Shown here: positions 49,627-61,159 of the stretch, in pieces
Layout of the letters: every line of letters starts with the position of its first letter
Numbering within the stretch: the stretch's first letter is position 1
DNA from: Ustilago trichophora
Taxonomy: Eukaryota > Basidiomycota > Ustilaginomycetes > Ustilaginales > Ustilaginaceae
DNA length: 64,000 bases
Direction of reading: 5' to 3'
Assembly (NCBI GenBank): GCA_900323505.1
Contig: OOIN01000021.1
Coordinates: 372,001 to 436,000 of the forward strand
Translations under genes and position numbers: made by a program
Notes under the pieces: generated by a model
Database searches by the model: none
Told to the model about the DNA's origin: nothing
Seen by the model: only the letters and a program-made list of their open reading frames with translations

Positions 49627-50771
49627 ATGTTGTACAGCGACAACGAGAAAGTGCTCTGTTTCCACGGTCCACTCATCTACTCTGCCAAAATCCGCAAGGC
49701 CGAGAAATGGACCGGCGAGGACAATGTTACCGGTCAAGTTGGTCCGCACTATCTCGTCCACTATGACGGTTGGAAGAAGACTTGGGATGAATGGGTGCCC
49801 GAAACTCGATTGCTCAAGTACAACGATGAGAACTTGGCGCGCAAAGCCACTTTGGAAGAAGCTGCCAAGTCCGGTTCCCTCACATCTTCCTCTTCCAATT
49901 CTGCATCCACGGAAAAATCCGGTGCAGCGACGGGAGGTGCAAGTGGCACAAAGAGAGCAAGGGATAGCGATGCACATCATTCCAACACGTCCAAAACTGG
50001 CAGTGGTGGTGGTGGAAGTAGAGGCAAGAGGAGTAAAGCCGAAACGGTGGAAACCGAGGAAGACTTTCTCAAACGACCAGAGGTGAAAATCTCCCTACCG
50101 GATGAATTGAAGTTGCAACTGGTCGACGATTGGGAAAACATTACCAAGAAGGGTGAACTTGTACCTCTTCCACGCAAACCCTGTGTCAAGACCATCCTGG
50201 ACGATTACAAGGCATACTACCTCTCTTCCTCAAAAGCAGCAGCAACAGCAGGAGGAGGAGGGAAGAGTCGATCGCCCCAGGTGGTAGAAGAAGTTCTCAA
50301 AGGGCTCAAGTTGTACTTTGACCGATCGTTGGGTCAAAATCTGCTGTACAGGTTCGAAAGGGCACAGTACGTAGAGTATAGGAAGAAGAATGGTCCCAAG
50401 ATGGGAGATGGTGATGTAGGTAATGCGAGGAGTGGGAATGGTAGTATGGGTGGAGATATGGAGCCGAGTGATGTGTATGGAGCCGAACATTTGTTAAGGT
50501 TGTTTGTCAATCTTCCCATGATTATCGTTCATACCAGTATGGATGCAGAATCGATTGGATTGCTCAAGGAACATCTGGCCGAATTCTTGTCGTAAGTATC
50601 AGCCCCCAAGAAAAAAACCAGACTCGACACCGGCAACCATGTCGCTGACTTTCCCCCTTTCCACGCTACAACAAACAAATCAACAGATACATTGCAAAGG
50701 AGAAACATCGCCTTTTTGTACGAGAATACGAGGCTGCTTCACCAGCATACCACCGCATCAGCTCGACATGA
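49627..50771 (+). CDS. EAF3: Eaf3/MRG15 chromodomain protein (two exons)
   Basis: Exons are 49627-50591 and 50687-50771, separated by a 95-base GTAAGT...CAG intron; the product is 349 aa. The N-terminal MRG-type chromodomain is clear (KVLCFHGPLIYSAKIRKA ... HYLVHYDGWKKTWDEWVPETRLLKY). A Ser/Gly/Lys-rich linker follows, then an MRG domain from about residue 145 (VKISLPDELKLQLVDDWENI ... EVLKGLKLYFDRSLGQNLLYRFER ... AEHLLRLFVNLP). Eaf3 belongs to both the NuA4 acetyltransferase and Rpd3S deacetylase complexes and reads H3K36 methylation. The second exon supplies the conserved last helix (YIAKEKHRLFVREYEAAS). The stop is 142 bases from the convergent KAR5 stop. Confidence 0.9.
50592..50686 (+). 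other. Intron of EAF3
   Basis: The donor is GTAAGT and the acceptor AACAG (phase 2). Its removal extends the MRG domain from FLS into YIAKEKHRLF. Confidence 0.9.
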
Positions 50772-50913
50772 TCAACAAACCCCTCTTTCTCTCTCTTTTC
50801 CTGCGTGTCTTTGGCACACCCTGTAACATTAGCTCGCCGCAATCATGAAGCTCACTCTGCTTGCTTGCATTCAACCAAGAACACCTTCATTACAGTCGTG
50901 ACCCGCGTCGACG

Positions 50914-53312
50914 TCATACAAAATCGTTTCGAGAAGGGCAATGAATTCGATGACAACGCACCGTAGCTCGTCCTTGTCCTTTCTTGCGCGTTTCGTAAGG
51001 GATGGCGTTGCGAGCCGCGATCTCGGTACGATAAGAAGGGAAAGGAGGGGTTGTCATGTCAAACCACGAATCAGACATACTCGGCTCGAGATCCGGTGCT
51101 CTGTCGGTCGTCTCCTTTGCTTCTGACTGGCCGCGTATCCAGGACTGAAGTGTGGGGTAAGAGATATGGATGGTGTCAGTGTTCCTTGTGTTGAACCGCC
51201 GGTAAGGATTTTGAAACGAGGGACTTACCATCGAGCGCGAGTAGAAGAAGACGAGGATGTTCTTGTGAAGCCTAGCAAGGAGTAGTGTTCCTGTGAGTAG
51301 GGCTGGTAGTAGCCAGTGAAGGCATCGCAGTACCAAGACTGGGCTCATGAAGTGGATGTCAGCCAATCAAGTGTTCTTGGATGATCTTTCGAGCTCGAGC
51401 TCAAGGCGTGCTCACAGTGGTTCAGATTCGCTCCGGAGAAGAATCCATGAGTGAGCTCTACAAACAACCGCTCAATGGAAAAGAGTGCTTCGTTCCAGAT
51501 CGACCACCTGGACCCATGAGAAAGAAGGAGCGATCCAATATTGGCGTACGTCGCATTCATGTCCTGCTCGATGCTCTGGAAGCCGGACTGAAGCTGACGG
51601 AGCGCATCGATCTCGGTGCTGAGCTGCTCATCATGAGCTTGTTGACGATGGAGCATCTCGTCGGATGCCGAGACCAACACAGAGACGAGTCCGTGTTGAT
51701 TTTGCAATGCAAGTTGGAGAGCATCTGTATGCATCTGTAGAAGGAAGGCTTGTTGATTTACGGCGTTGATGGATGCCACGAGTCGTGTTTCCAGTACCTC
51801 CGAAGCTGTACTGAGGTGATGATGGACTGCTTGCTCGATATTCTGACTGTGTTCCGCCATGATATTCTCGAGATAAGCGGACATCTTTGGTGAGTTATAG
51901 CAGTCAGCAACTTGCTCTGCTTCATCTGTGTAGGGGAGGTTTATGATGGCAGCAATCTCACCTGAAGCGATAGCGTTTCCGAAAGCTGCAAAGTGGCATC
52001 TTCCAAAGCCCTGATTAAGGCTTCAGCAGCTTGAGTGAGTATAGGCTGTTGCATCCAAACGAGATCTTGGGGATCAGTGAGAGTTCAACAGCCTCCCTGT
52101 GAGGAGCGTGTGCTTGACTTGCCTTGATGCTTTGGGCGAGATCGACGATATCCTTTTCGCTTTCGTCGCGCCTCTCCAGAGACGCTGTAAAGTCAGAGAG
52201 GATAGTCTAATCATGTTGGCGAGAGAGAGAAAGGACAAGCCCTGTCAGATTGAGGCTCGACACGAAACAGCCTATAGTTTGGCGAGGTCTTCATTCACCT
52301 GCAGATCGAGCTGCATGTTTGCCTTGAACAAAGACAGTTCCCGAAGCCATTCTTGTCGTTCGAGTCGATCTGCGTTACTCGCTTCGGCGGCATCTTGTAC
52401 ATTCTGGCGCCAGAAGCGCAAGAGAGCAATCTTCTCATGGGTTGCTGCCTTGTAGAGATCCCTCGCGCGGTCTACCGTGAGAGGAGATGGAGGTCTTGGT
52501 CAGCGATCGAACGTGATTTCAGATCAAGCTGGCAGTTCACCATTGAGCTTGAGACATACCTGTGTCTTTCCAGCGCTGCATAGCAAAGCACATCTGAGGA
52601 ATCTCTCGTAGATAACCTGAATAGCTAGACCAGTATCGGTTGCTCCTCGATAATGCCCTTATCATGAAGCAAACGGAGAAATGTAAGTCTACACTACGCT
52701 TATCGACATGAACGGGGAGGGGACTGCGGACATACTCGACACAAGAGCCTAGCGTTGCTTCTTCTGTTCTGAATACATCTGCAGAATTCTGAGCAGCTTC
52801 GCACTCCCATGGAATGCTTTGGTTAGATGCTCGCAAGTCACAGATGGTCAAAAGGGCTGAGGCTAAGACAACAGTCATGAGAGGTCAGCTCTGCATTCCC
52901 ATCTGAGCTCCAGACCGGATGAGCAAGTCGTTGAACTCACCAAGCATGCGCTCACTTGGGTGCATATCAGAGTCGCGTGCACATCCAGCCTTGACTTGAT
53001 CGTAAATGAGAGAGTAGCACTGCTGGGACGCGTGGCCTTCCGCGAGTCCTGAAGCCGAAAGGGTGACGTTAGCACGGGGTCGAGAGAAACTGATGTCCAA
53101 CAAGGGAGCTTACCTGCACCGCCGAACAGCGCAATTCGTTCCGATGAAGTGAGATTCAACGTGTCGATCCCACTAGATCCGGATGGTGGATGTGAGGTCG
53201 GTGTGCTCGATACTTCCCGACGAAAGAAGCTGGGCACGCCATTCACCTGTGATGAGAGCAGAGCGACGGCGTAAAGAGCACTGTTTATCGCAAGACGACT
53301 AAACCGCATCAT
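50914..53312 (-). CDS. KAR5: Kar5/Tht1-type nuclear fusion protein (ten exons)
   Basis: Exons on the minus strand: 53312-53114, 53048-52941, 52862-52736, 52657-52560, 52471-52299, 52173-52123, 52045-51962, 51884-51416, 51338-51229 and 51144-50914. All join in frame to 549 aa. Features are an N-terminal signal peptide (INSALYAVALLSSQVNG), a Cys-containing luminal domain with Kar5 hallmarks (LLTICDLRASNQSIPWEC, CVEALSRSNRYWSSYSGYLREIP, DRARDLYK), coiled coil (exons 6-8) and a C-terminal hydrophobic segment (CLHWLLPALLTGTLLLA). Kar5 sits in the ER/nuclear envelope and is needed for karyogamy. The exon 6 donor is GCAAGT (a GC-AG intron). The exon 6 acceptor (GAG) is the least certain junction. 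The start may be either of two adjacent ATGs (53312, 53309). Confidence 0.85.
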
Positions 53313-54182
53313 GCTATGATATCGCTCTGTCGGTATGATCCGATCGATCGAAGAAGGTGTCGATGATGGATGAGGGAAGGAAAGAAGGAAGGAAGGAAGG
53401 TGTTCCCAATGCTTGAGCCTCCCGGACCACATTAGATCAGGCAAGTTCATGTCTATGTCTCGTAAAAGCTGTCTTGGACCTGATCTGAGCGCAGCAAGAG
53501 ACGGAAGAGCCGAAGTTCTCGCATGCGAGGCTTTGAGATGGCCAAGTCAGCTCAGCTCAGCAGTAGTCATTCACTTTACCCATCTCCCCATGAGCTGTCA
53601 AGAAGATTCGGGTCTATCCGACGACTTGATCAGCTCCGGCCAAATAGACTCGGAACACCGTTCTGACACATTCTACCCCCAGTCGATGCCCACCTCAACT
53701 CAAAAACAAAAGACAAGCTTAACTGCCTCGAGTGGGCCAGGAACGAATGACCCGACGTCTATCAAACTCGCTCTTTTTGAAAAATCTCGCCACAAAAGCT
53801 CATGGTTAAAGTTCATATGGAAGAATCGTCGCTAATATTGCAAAAGAGAAGAATTGTGACTTACGGGCAAAGCTGGCTAAAAGGAACATACGCGCAGTGT
53901 TGAGGAACAAGAGGCAAAGCAGTGACCAAATGGGCGGCTTGACGTGAAACGGAAAGAGACTTTGAAAGCAAGAGAATGCCAAATGTTGATGAGCCATTTG
54001 ACAGCAGGCTGCTGTTTGAGGTATGAGTGGCTGCCCGTCGCCCCTGGCTTCTCTTTCCGAGCCAAAAAAAAGCATGATCAAAACGCTGCTCGGACTCGCT
54101 TTCGCCTCAAAGCAAGCGCCAGAGCAGCGATGCCCAATCGACCTTTTCTTTTCGCGCAGGCATCTAACACTACTCTGCTACC
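53313..54182. promoter_or_regulatory. KAR5 upstream region and septin 3' flank
   Basis: No gene is seen. A short AAGG/GGAA repeat tract lies near 53375-53400, just upstream of the KAR5 start. Confidence 0.5.
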
Positions 54183-55804
54183 TTAGTTTCGCAGCGAGAA
54201 GCCCTTCTTCTTGGTCGCCTGCGACACCTTTTCAGGCGTAAGCGGACGGCCGCTCTCGAGCCTGCGACGCTTGTCTTCGAGCTCTTGCCTCTGCTTCTCC
54301 AATGCATCGCGCATCTCGCGGTGGCGCGCATACAGCTCCTCTTCGCTCTGCTTGAGCTTGGCCTCCTTCTCGGCCACCTTTTGCTGGAAGACGAGCTTCA
54401 TCTCGTTCTCCATCTTCCTCAACCTTGCCTCGTGGATGGCGCGCTCCTCGGCCATTTTGGCTGCTGGGTTCACCTCCTTGAACACCGAGTGGTCCTGTGT
54501 TACGCCCATGGCCACCAGCTTTTCGCTTCGGTACTTTTCGTACAAAACTCCGTTTGTGTGCTCCTTGAGCTCCTCCATGTGCGTGTGAATGAGCATCTGT
54601 CGCAGCTTGACAAAGTCGCAGTGCTCCTCGTTGTCCACTTCAATCACGCCCCATGGGTAGGCTCGGCCACGAACGCGTCGTCCATCAGGAGTGTCGATCT
54701 CGGTGTTGGATCCAACCACGGCGAAGGGCACCTTGCTCGAGATCTCCTGGATCTCAAGAAGCGTCTCCTCGTCCTCGTTCTCGTAGATGGGTGCGTGGAA
54801 GATCTCGATCTGGTGGTGTGCAATGTCGTTGAGGATCCTCTGCTTGAACTGTGCGATCTCCTCGTCGGTGAGCGTGTCCGACTTGGCAATGACGGGGATA
54901 AGGTTGACCTTCTGGTGCAATCGTCGCATGAATTCGATGTCGATGGGGCGCAGACTGTGTGGGTCGAGCGCAGCGGAGTGGAAGCAAGGGTGGGTGTTAG
55001 CAGGACTGCGCTTTGAGCTGACTGCACTCAGAGCTGATATGGACAGCCTCGTTCCGTCGTCGGAATACTTACCTGTGACCGGTGGGCTGAACAAAGTAGA
55101 TGCAGGCGTGGACGCGGTTGTCCTGGAGCTTGTTGCGGTTCACACGGTTCTCCTGCTCGAGATAGTTGTCAAAACGAGATTCGATGTTCTCAACGATGGG
55201 CTTCCAGCTGTGGTCGACGTCGGTCATTGTCAGATTTGAGAGTCGAATGTTTTGTCAGTGCGAGGCTCGGCAGAGATAACAGTATACGAAAGTGCGCTGA
55301 TGCAGCAGATCGCGGCACTTACCTCTCATCGTTGTTGATGTAGTCTCCGAAACCGGGAGTGTCGACCACGTTGAGTCTCAAGCGAACACCGTTCTCCTCG
55401 ATATCTGTATTCATCAAAAAAGAGAGGAGGGATGCCATGTCAGTGCGGGAAGCTCAATGAGAGCACATAACAGATTTGGTTGGATACGAACCAGAGCTGA
55501 TAGACTCGATGGCAACCGTCTTTGGTCGCTCCTGGTGCGGAGGTGGCACCTCCTTGCGCTGGTAGAGGGTAGTGTTGAAAAGCGTGTTGATCAGAGTCGA
55601 CTTGCCAAGACCCGACTCTCCGACGACCATGGCGGTAAAGTTGAAGCCCTTGCGGACGCTCTTTCGGTGCACCTGGTTGGGGAGGTTGGCGAAACCGACG
55701 TAGCCGGTCAACTTCTTCCGTCCAGCAGCGATAGCGGAGGCGGCATTGTTGGTGTGTGCTGGCGCCGAGGCGTCGACGTCGTGGGTGGGAGAACCGCCGT
55801 TCAT
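54183..55804 (-). CDS. CDC3: Septin, Cdc3/AspB group (four exons)
   Basis: Exons on the minus strand are 55804-55492, 55404-55323, 55207-55073 and 54954-54183, giving 433 aa; introns are 87, 115 and 118 bases, with donors GTTCGT, GTAAGT and GTAAGT. The GTPase domain shows the P-loop [15 protein letters not shown] (about residue 63), DTPGFGD (G3), and the AKSD G4 motif ([10 protein letters not shown]). The septin unique element includes [21 protein letters not shown] and [20 protein letters not shown] coiled coil ([20 protein letters not shown] onward) runs to a KKGFSLRN end. The unique-element sequence and GFSLR terminus are Cdc3/AspB-like. Septins form filaments at the bud neck, septum and hyphae and are important for smut morphogenesis. 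Confidence 0.9.
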
Positions 55805-56208
55805 GTTGAGCGAGTCCTAGTCTGAGTAATGTCTTCGATTGGTGGAGAGAAAGGGAAGCAGCGCGTCTCTTCACGTCACCGAAATGTCCGATAGAGCCAG
55901 ATGTGCTGATGACAAGGTCGACACGATCAGGTGATGATCAAGGCGATGAAGCGTGCTCAGAGGGAGTGTCCGTGCGAGTCGTAATGAGGATGGCGATGGC
56001 ACAGCTAGGTGTGAAAAGCCTTCTGTGATGATTAGGTGTGTGCAGCGATGACAAGCTGCCGAGGGAGGGTGTATGAAGTCGAGGTTGTTGTGCGAGGTCG
56101 GATGATGGAGGTGGATGCAGGTGCAAGCAAGACTATTGTGGATTGGAGACGACTAGAAACAGCATGGAAATGTTGGAAGGTCCAAGCGGTGCTGTGAGGT
56201 GCGTAGCC

Positions 56209-56240
<32 letters not shown>

Positions 56241-56260
56241 ATGGCTGGCTGAATGGCTGA
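56209..56260. repeat. GGCT tetranucleotide repeat
   Basis: About seven GGCT units are followed by two GAATGGCTGGCT-like interrupted units, and then by unrelated sequence. Confidence 0.85.
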
Positions 56261-56979
56261 GGACTGAGACAGTCGAGCTAGCGAGCGAGCGTTGGACCGC
56301 GATGCGCACGCACGCTGCACGCAGGCCACACACACGCACACACACACGCACACGCAAAGCAACGAGCGAGACAATCACAATCACACACACAAGTCCAGCA
56401 AGGCTGACGTCTCAAAGCCTTCCAGCGGGCGTCAAATGTGCAAGGGCGCGATTTATCGCGATTTCCAAGTCTCGTCGAAAGGGTGTTGTCTGTCACTTTG
56501 CCCCTTGCAAGCAAAGCAAAAGTAAGCGAGCCAAGGTGATGCGTGTGTTCAAGTTCAACTTTGGTTCACTTAAGCGTGTGTGGTGCAGGTTGCAAGTGTG
56601 TGAGTGTGAGTGTTTCAACTTTTTTTTTTTTTTTTTTTTGTATTCTCCGTCGAATAGCGAAGCTTAGGCGCAGAGTAAAGAATACAAATCCAAGGCTAGA
56701 ACTTCGAAAGGTGGGACAGTTCGAATTCAAAGGTGCCAACTTTTGGAAGCTTCTCCTTCGAACACAGCACAGCGTAGTATCGAGGACACAAAGTGTTCAT
56801 TCCCGATTTGACAGAGCCCACCGTTACCACACACACAGGGTTACACTCATATACTCACGCACGCTCACAGGCACGACTCTCAAGCTTGCATGGAGAACCG
56901 TTCTTTCCTGAGCGTATCTTTCAGAAAGCAGCCAGGCGCTGAGCGGCGTGGGATGTTGGTGGGAATCAGAATGAGTTGA

Positions 56980-57700
56980 CAATCAGGACCTTGCCAGCTT
57001 CTTCAACAGGCTTTGTATGAGGTCTGGGATCAACAAGCGATATGACAGACTCGCATCCTTACATGACGTTGACACACCCACATCGTAAAAACTATCGCTG
57101 TGCAAAGCTAGTACACCGCCTGGTACACCACCTGTGGAAGAGAACTTGTGCACGGCTAACGTTGTATTGTCACACCACGTCTGCATCAGTGGTGTATCAG
57201 AGGGTAAAAAAATGAAAATAGAAAAAGAAGACCACCCCCAGGATTTGAACCCGTGATTTTCCAAACTCATTTCCCAATCCACCTAACAACCTGAAACGCA
57301 CCCTCCCCTTTATACCGCTGCTCCATTGCTTCTGTTTTTTTATACATCTGTGCCATTAGCTAAATATATACCTTAGTTAAGTGACGATGAAAAGCTGGAA
57401 TTTGAATCTTCAAAATTCGCAAAATCCGGTCTTTTGCTGGCGAATAAAAAATGATTTTTTTTCTTACTGATACACAACTAATACACCACCAACACACGGG
57501 TGAGTGGTGTATCAAACACTACTCCACCACCAATACAGACCTTGTGCGCTATCAAAAGCTAGTACAGCACTAATACATACCTTGAGCAAGCAATGATGGT
57601 GTGTCAAAACTTGTGCAGAGCTAGTACAGTCATGCTGTACAAGTGCTACGTTAGAAAAGGCTGATACACTGGTTGTGCAAAAGCCGGTGAGTCAGGTTAA
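56980..57700. repeat. Degenerate dispersed-repeat stretch with AGCTAGTACA and ATACACCAC motifs
   Basis: The string AGCTAGTACA (with one-base variants) appears near 57106, 57556 and 57618. Variants of TACACCACC/GTGGTGTATCA appear many times on both strands between about 57110 and 57560. The centre (57300-57460) is AT-rich. There is no coding capacity. It may be an old, mutated mobile-element remnant; this is inference. Confidence 0.45.
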
Positions 57701-58735
57701 CACCGAGAGACTTTTTACGATGTGACCCTCTGCAACGGAGTAGTACAACCGACCCCCTCGCACAGCTGTGGGTTGGATATGTTGAGGTGCTCATCGTATT
57801 GTAGAAACAGGCTTGCTTTGTGTTGAACAAAGGGTAAGGCTCTGCAAAAGTGGCGCGTGCGCCGTGCCGAGTTGCTTTTTGCACGGCCGACTTATGTTAG
57901 GCTCTGCATAGTCGACATCCTTGATCTTGTTGCCTGGTTGGCGAAGGAAGTGACGGCTGGAATACGGCCGACAGCGATGATGATCTCCAGAGACACAGAA
58001 TGTGAGTCTTCGAATTCTGGCCCAAGCGCTAGCGCGAGGCAAAGAGAAAGCCCTTGAATAGGGTGGAACGTGTGCGGATCCCTGGAAGAGCCGCACTTGA
58101 CTGCTCGCAGTCTGTCAAGAAAGAGAGAGAAATCGATGTTGAAGAAATTTGTATTCAACCCAATTTGAATCGTGTAAGGAAGAAATTCTCGCCTGCATGT
58201 TTCTGAGGGTTTTTGGCAGATTTGATTTTTTTTTTCTCCTTGTCCTTCTTCTTCTTTGGGACCCTAGATTCAGAGCACGGAGCGCACGCCCATTATTCTC
58301 ACAGCGTCAGGTGGCGGATTGAACAGGCAGATGTGGCGCTGGAGCAGAAGCAGAAGAAAAATGGACGATCAGCTAACTAAACCAAGACCTGTTGACAGCA
58401 GCTGCAGGGGGCGCGCACCCAACGACAGAGCGGCAAACGTGTTCACACACAAGGAGGAAAAAATCAAAATCAAAAAAGATGGTCTGTTCGAGATGTGCAG
58501 ACAACGAGGGCACGAGGGCGGCATTTGCCAATTTTTCACTTGCAACACCTGATTTCTTCCTGAATCGTCTTCAACAAAGAGGCCTCGTACAGTAGCTGTG
58601 TCTGCTCTCGAGCTGTGGCTGACATCTGTCAACTTATACAGACCGAAAAGATTCCTACCTCTGCTTCCTTTCCGACCACATCCATCTTCTTTCCCATCCC
58701 TCTTCCTTCCACCCCACATTTCCATTCCATACACA

Positions 58736-60147
58736 ATGCCTAACTACAAGGTACGTTTTCCTGAACACAGCATGCGGTCGATGCCGGCTCCTTTGTATGA
58801 TGACGATGCCACGAACAGACTGACTGATATACATGCTATCACTCCCACTTGCTTTCGCTCGAACAGGTCGCCGACATCTCGCTCGCCGCTTTCGGCCGCA
58901 AGGAGATCGAGATCGCCGAGGGCGAGATGCCCGGTCTCATGGCCCTCCGCACCAAGTACGGTGCCGAGCAGCCGCTCAAGGGCGCCCGCATCGCCGGTTC
59001 GCTCCACATGACCATCCAGACCGCCGTCCTCATCGAGACCCTCGTTGCCCTCGGTGCCCAGGTCACCTGGGCCTCGTGCAACATCTTCTCCACCCAGGAC
59101 CACGCCGCTGCCGCCATTGCTGCCACCGGTGTCCCCGTCTTCGCCTGGAAGGGTGAGACCGAGGAGGAGTACGACTGGTGTCTTGAGCAGACCCTCACCG
59201 CTCACCCCGAGGGCCCCAACATGATCCTCGACGATGGTGGAGACCTTACCTGGCTCGTTCACGACAAGTTCCCCCAGCTCCTCGACCAGATCAAGGGTGT
59301 TTCCGAGGAGACCACCACCGGTGTCCACATTCTCTACTCTGCCATGAAGAAGGGTACTCTCAAGCTCCCCGCCATCAACGTCAACGACTCGGTCACCAAG
59401 TCCAAGTTCGACAACTACTATGGTTGCCGTGAGTCGCTCGTCGACGGTATCAAGCGTGCCACCGACGTCATGCTCGGCGGTAAGGTCGCCATCGTTGCCG
59501 GTTTCGGTGACGTCGGAAAGGGTTGCGCCGAGTCGCTCCGTGGTTACGGTTGCCGTGTCATCGTCACCGAGATTGACCCCATCAACGCCCTCCAGGCCTC
59601 GATGGCTGGTTACCAGGTCGACGTCATGGACGACGTTGCCTCCCAGGCCGACATCTTTGTCACCACCACTGGTTGCCGTGACATCATCACTGGCAAGCAC
59701 TTTGAGGCCATGAAGGACGACGCCATTGTTTGCAACATTGGCCACTTTGACATTGAGATCGACGTCGCCTGGCTCAAGGCCAACGCTGCCAGCGTCTCCA
59801 ACATCAAGCCCCAGGTGGACCGATACACGCTCAAGAACGGCAAGCGCATCATCCTGCTTGCCGAGGGCCGTCTCGTCAACCTCGGATGCGCCACTGGCCA
59901 CCCTTCGTTCATCATGTCGGCTTCGTTCTGCAACCAGACCCTTGCCCAGATCGCCCTCTGGAACGACAAGGATGGCCAGTACAAGCGTGGTGAGGTCTAC
60001 ATGCTGCCCAAGGAGCTCGACGAGGAGGTCGCTCTTGCCCACCTTGGCCGCCTCAACGTCAAGCTCACCAAGCTCACCAAGGTCCAGGCCGACTACCTCG
60101 ACCTCCCCGTCGACGGCCCTTACAAGCGTGACACCTACCGCTACTAA
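58736..60147 (+). CDS. SAH1: S-adenosylhomocysteine hydrolase (two exons)
   Basis: Exon 1 has only five codons (58736-58750, MPNYK). A 116-base GTACGT...CAG intron follows, and exon 2 is 58867-60147, giving 431 aa, the normal family length. The enzyme cleaves SAH to adenosine and homocysteine, relieving inhibition of methyltransferases. Conserved blocks include [39 protein letters not shown], the NAD-binding GFGDVGKG (residues 217-224), [32 protein letters not shown] and the C-terminal YKRDTYRY. Codon choice is extremely biased to C-ending codons, as in highly expressed genes. This also produces a long spurious antisense frame. Confidence 0.97.
58751..58866 (+). other. Intron of SAH hydrolase gene
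   Basis: The donor is GTACGT and the acceptor ACAG (phase 0), placed after the fifth codon. The alternative in-frame start at 58849 would lose the conserved YKVADISLA N-terminus. Confidence 0.9.
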
Positions 60148-61159
60148 GCGCATCTTTTGCGCTATAGGGATGTTGGTGCCTTTCCTTTGATCTTTTTTCT
60201 TTCTTTCGTTTCCGTTTCTTCACTTCTTTTGTTTCGGCTTCCGAGGTTTTCCGTGCAATCTTCTCTCCCTGCAAGAGTCGGTCAGACTCACTGTAACAGT
60301 ACTCAACGGGCTAATCCACACACACCACACAACATACACACTCCCACCCTTCTTTCACTATAGTTCCATCTAGATCCTAATTCCTCTTCTGCATCAAAAA
60401 GCTTCTCGACCTGCATTTGGTGCGCTTCAAATGCAGTCTAGCAAAGGACCTTCATCCCTACCTTGGTTCTGCTTCCGTATTCAGGCTAAACTTCACTCTC
60501 AGTCGTGTCAGCAAAATGCATCATATCCCCCGGCCTTCTCAACAAGGTCATATTCATAACAACTCTTTCTGGTGTGGTTTTGTGGAGTATCGTGTGGCAT
60601 TGAATGATGAGGGGCATTGTAGCAGAATGAGTGTTTGGTGAACAGCCGGGAATACCTCTCAAACTCTTTGTCGCAGGTGGGCGAGTCGTGGCCGTGTTCT
60701 GAAAGAGGCTACGGCGACTGCTGCTGTTGCTGCTGCTGATGATGCTGCAGTGCCGGTCAAGCCATATGCGGGGGTTGAGAACGGATGATCACTGCCATCC
60801 AAAGCATCCAATGAAGAGGACCACTTGGTCGGAAGTCTATGGTCCGACAAGAGATTTCTTTTGTTTCGGTCAGTCCGAAAGAGAGAGATTGTTGGTACAC
60901 CGCGTGATCCGAGCCGAGAGCGAATCGTAATTCGCCGTGTGTGTGTGTGTGTGTCTCTTTGATTTTTGTGTGCCGGTCAATGCGCCGAAAGAAAAAGGCA
61001 GAAGGCGGCAGAGTTGCGTGTGTTCCATTTTGCTCATTTTTTTTTACTGTATGTGCACGATCGGACAACCATCAACCGACCAAACCAGACACACTCTACT
61101 CCTTTCCTCTCCAATCTTTTGCTTCTGCATCTTCATCAGCTCTCTTTGCACAGTGGTAG
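60148..61159. promoter_or_regulatory. Intergenic region: SAH hydrolase 3' flank and aminopeptidase P promoter
   Basis: No gene is seen. It includes a T-rich 3' flank, a (GT)n run at about 60936-60954 and pyrimidine-rich leader sequence before 61160. Confidence 0.5.

Larger units (their letters stand above)
55805..58735. promoter_or_regulatory. Long divergent intergenic region of septin and SAH hydrolase
   Basis: No gene is supportable in 2.9 kb. Contents noticed are a GGCT repeat (56209-56260), a CA-rich tract (56328-56356), a run of 20 T (56620-56639), and a degenerate repeat-rich stretch at 56,980-57,700 described separately. Confidence 0.5.

Noticed and set aside
49218..49766. 182-codon open frame overlapping the EAF3 start
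   Set aside because: It has no recognisable domain and overlaps the chromodomain coding start in another frame.
57239..57295. Minus-strand T-arm-like GGGTTCAAATCC suggesting a tRNA
   Set aside because: No consistent acceptor, D or anticodon stems could be formed. Kept only as a possible tRNA-derived remnant within the repeat stretch.
58744..60153. 469-codon open frame antisense to SAH hydrolase
   Set aside because: The extreme C-ending codon bias of the sense gene removes stops from this antisense frame. Its Val/Gly/Leu-rich product is typical of such shadows.
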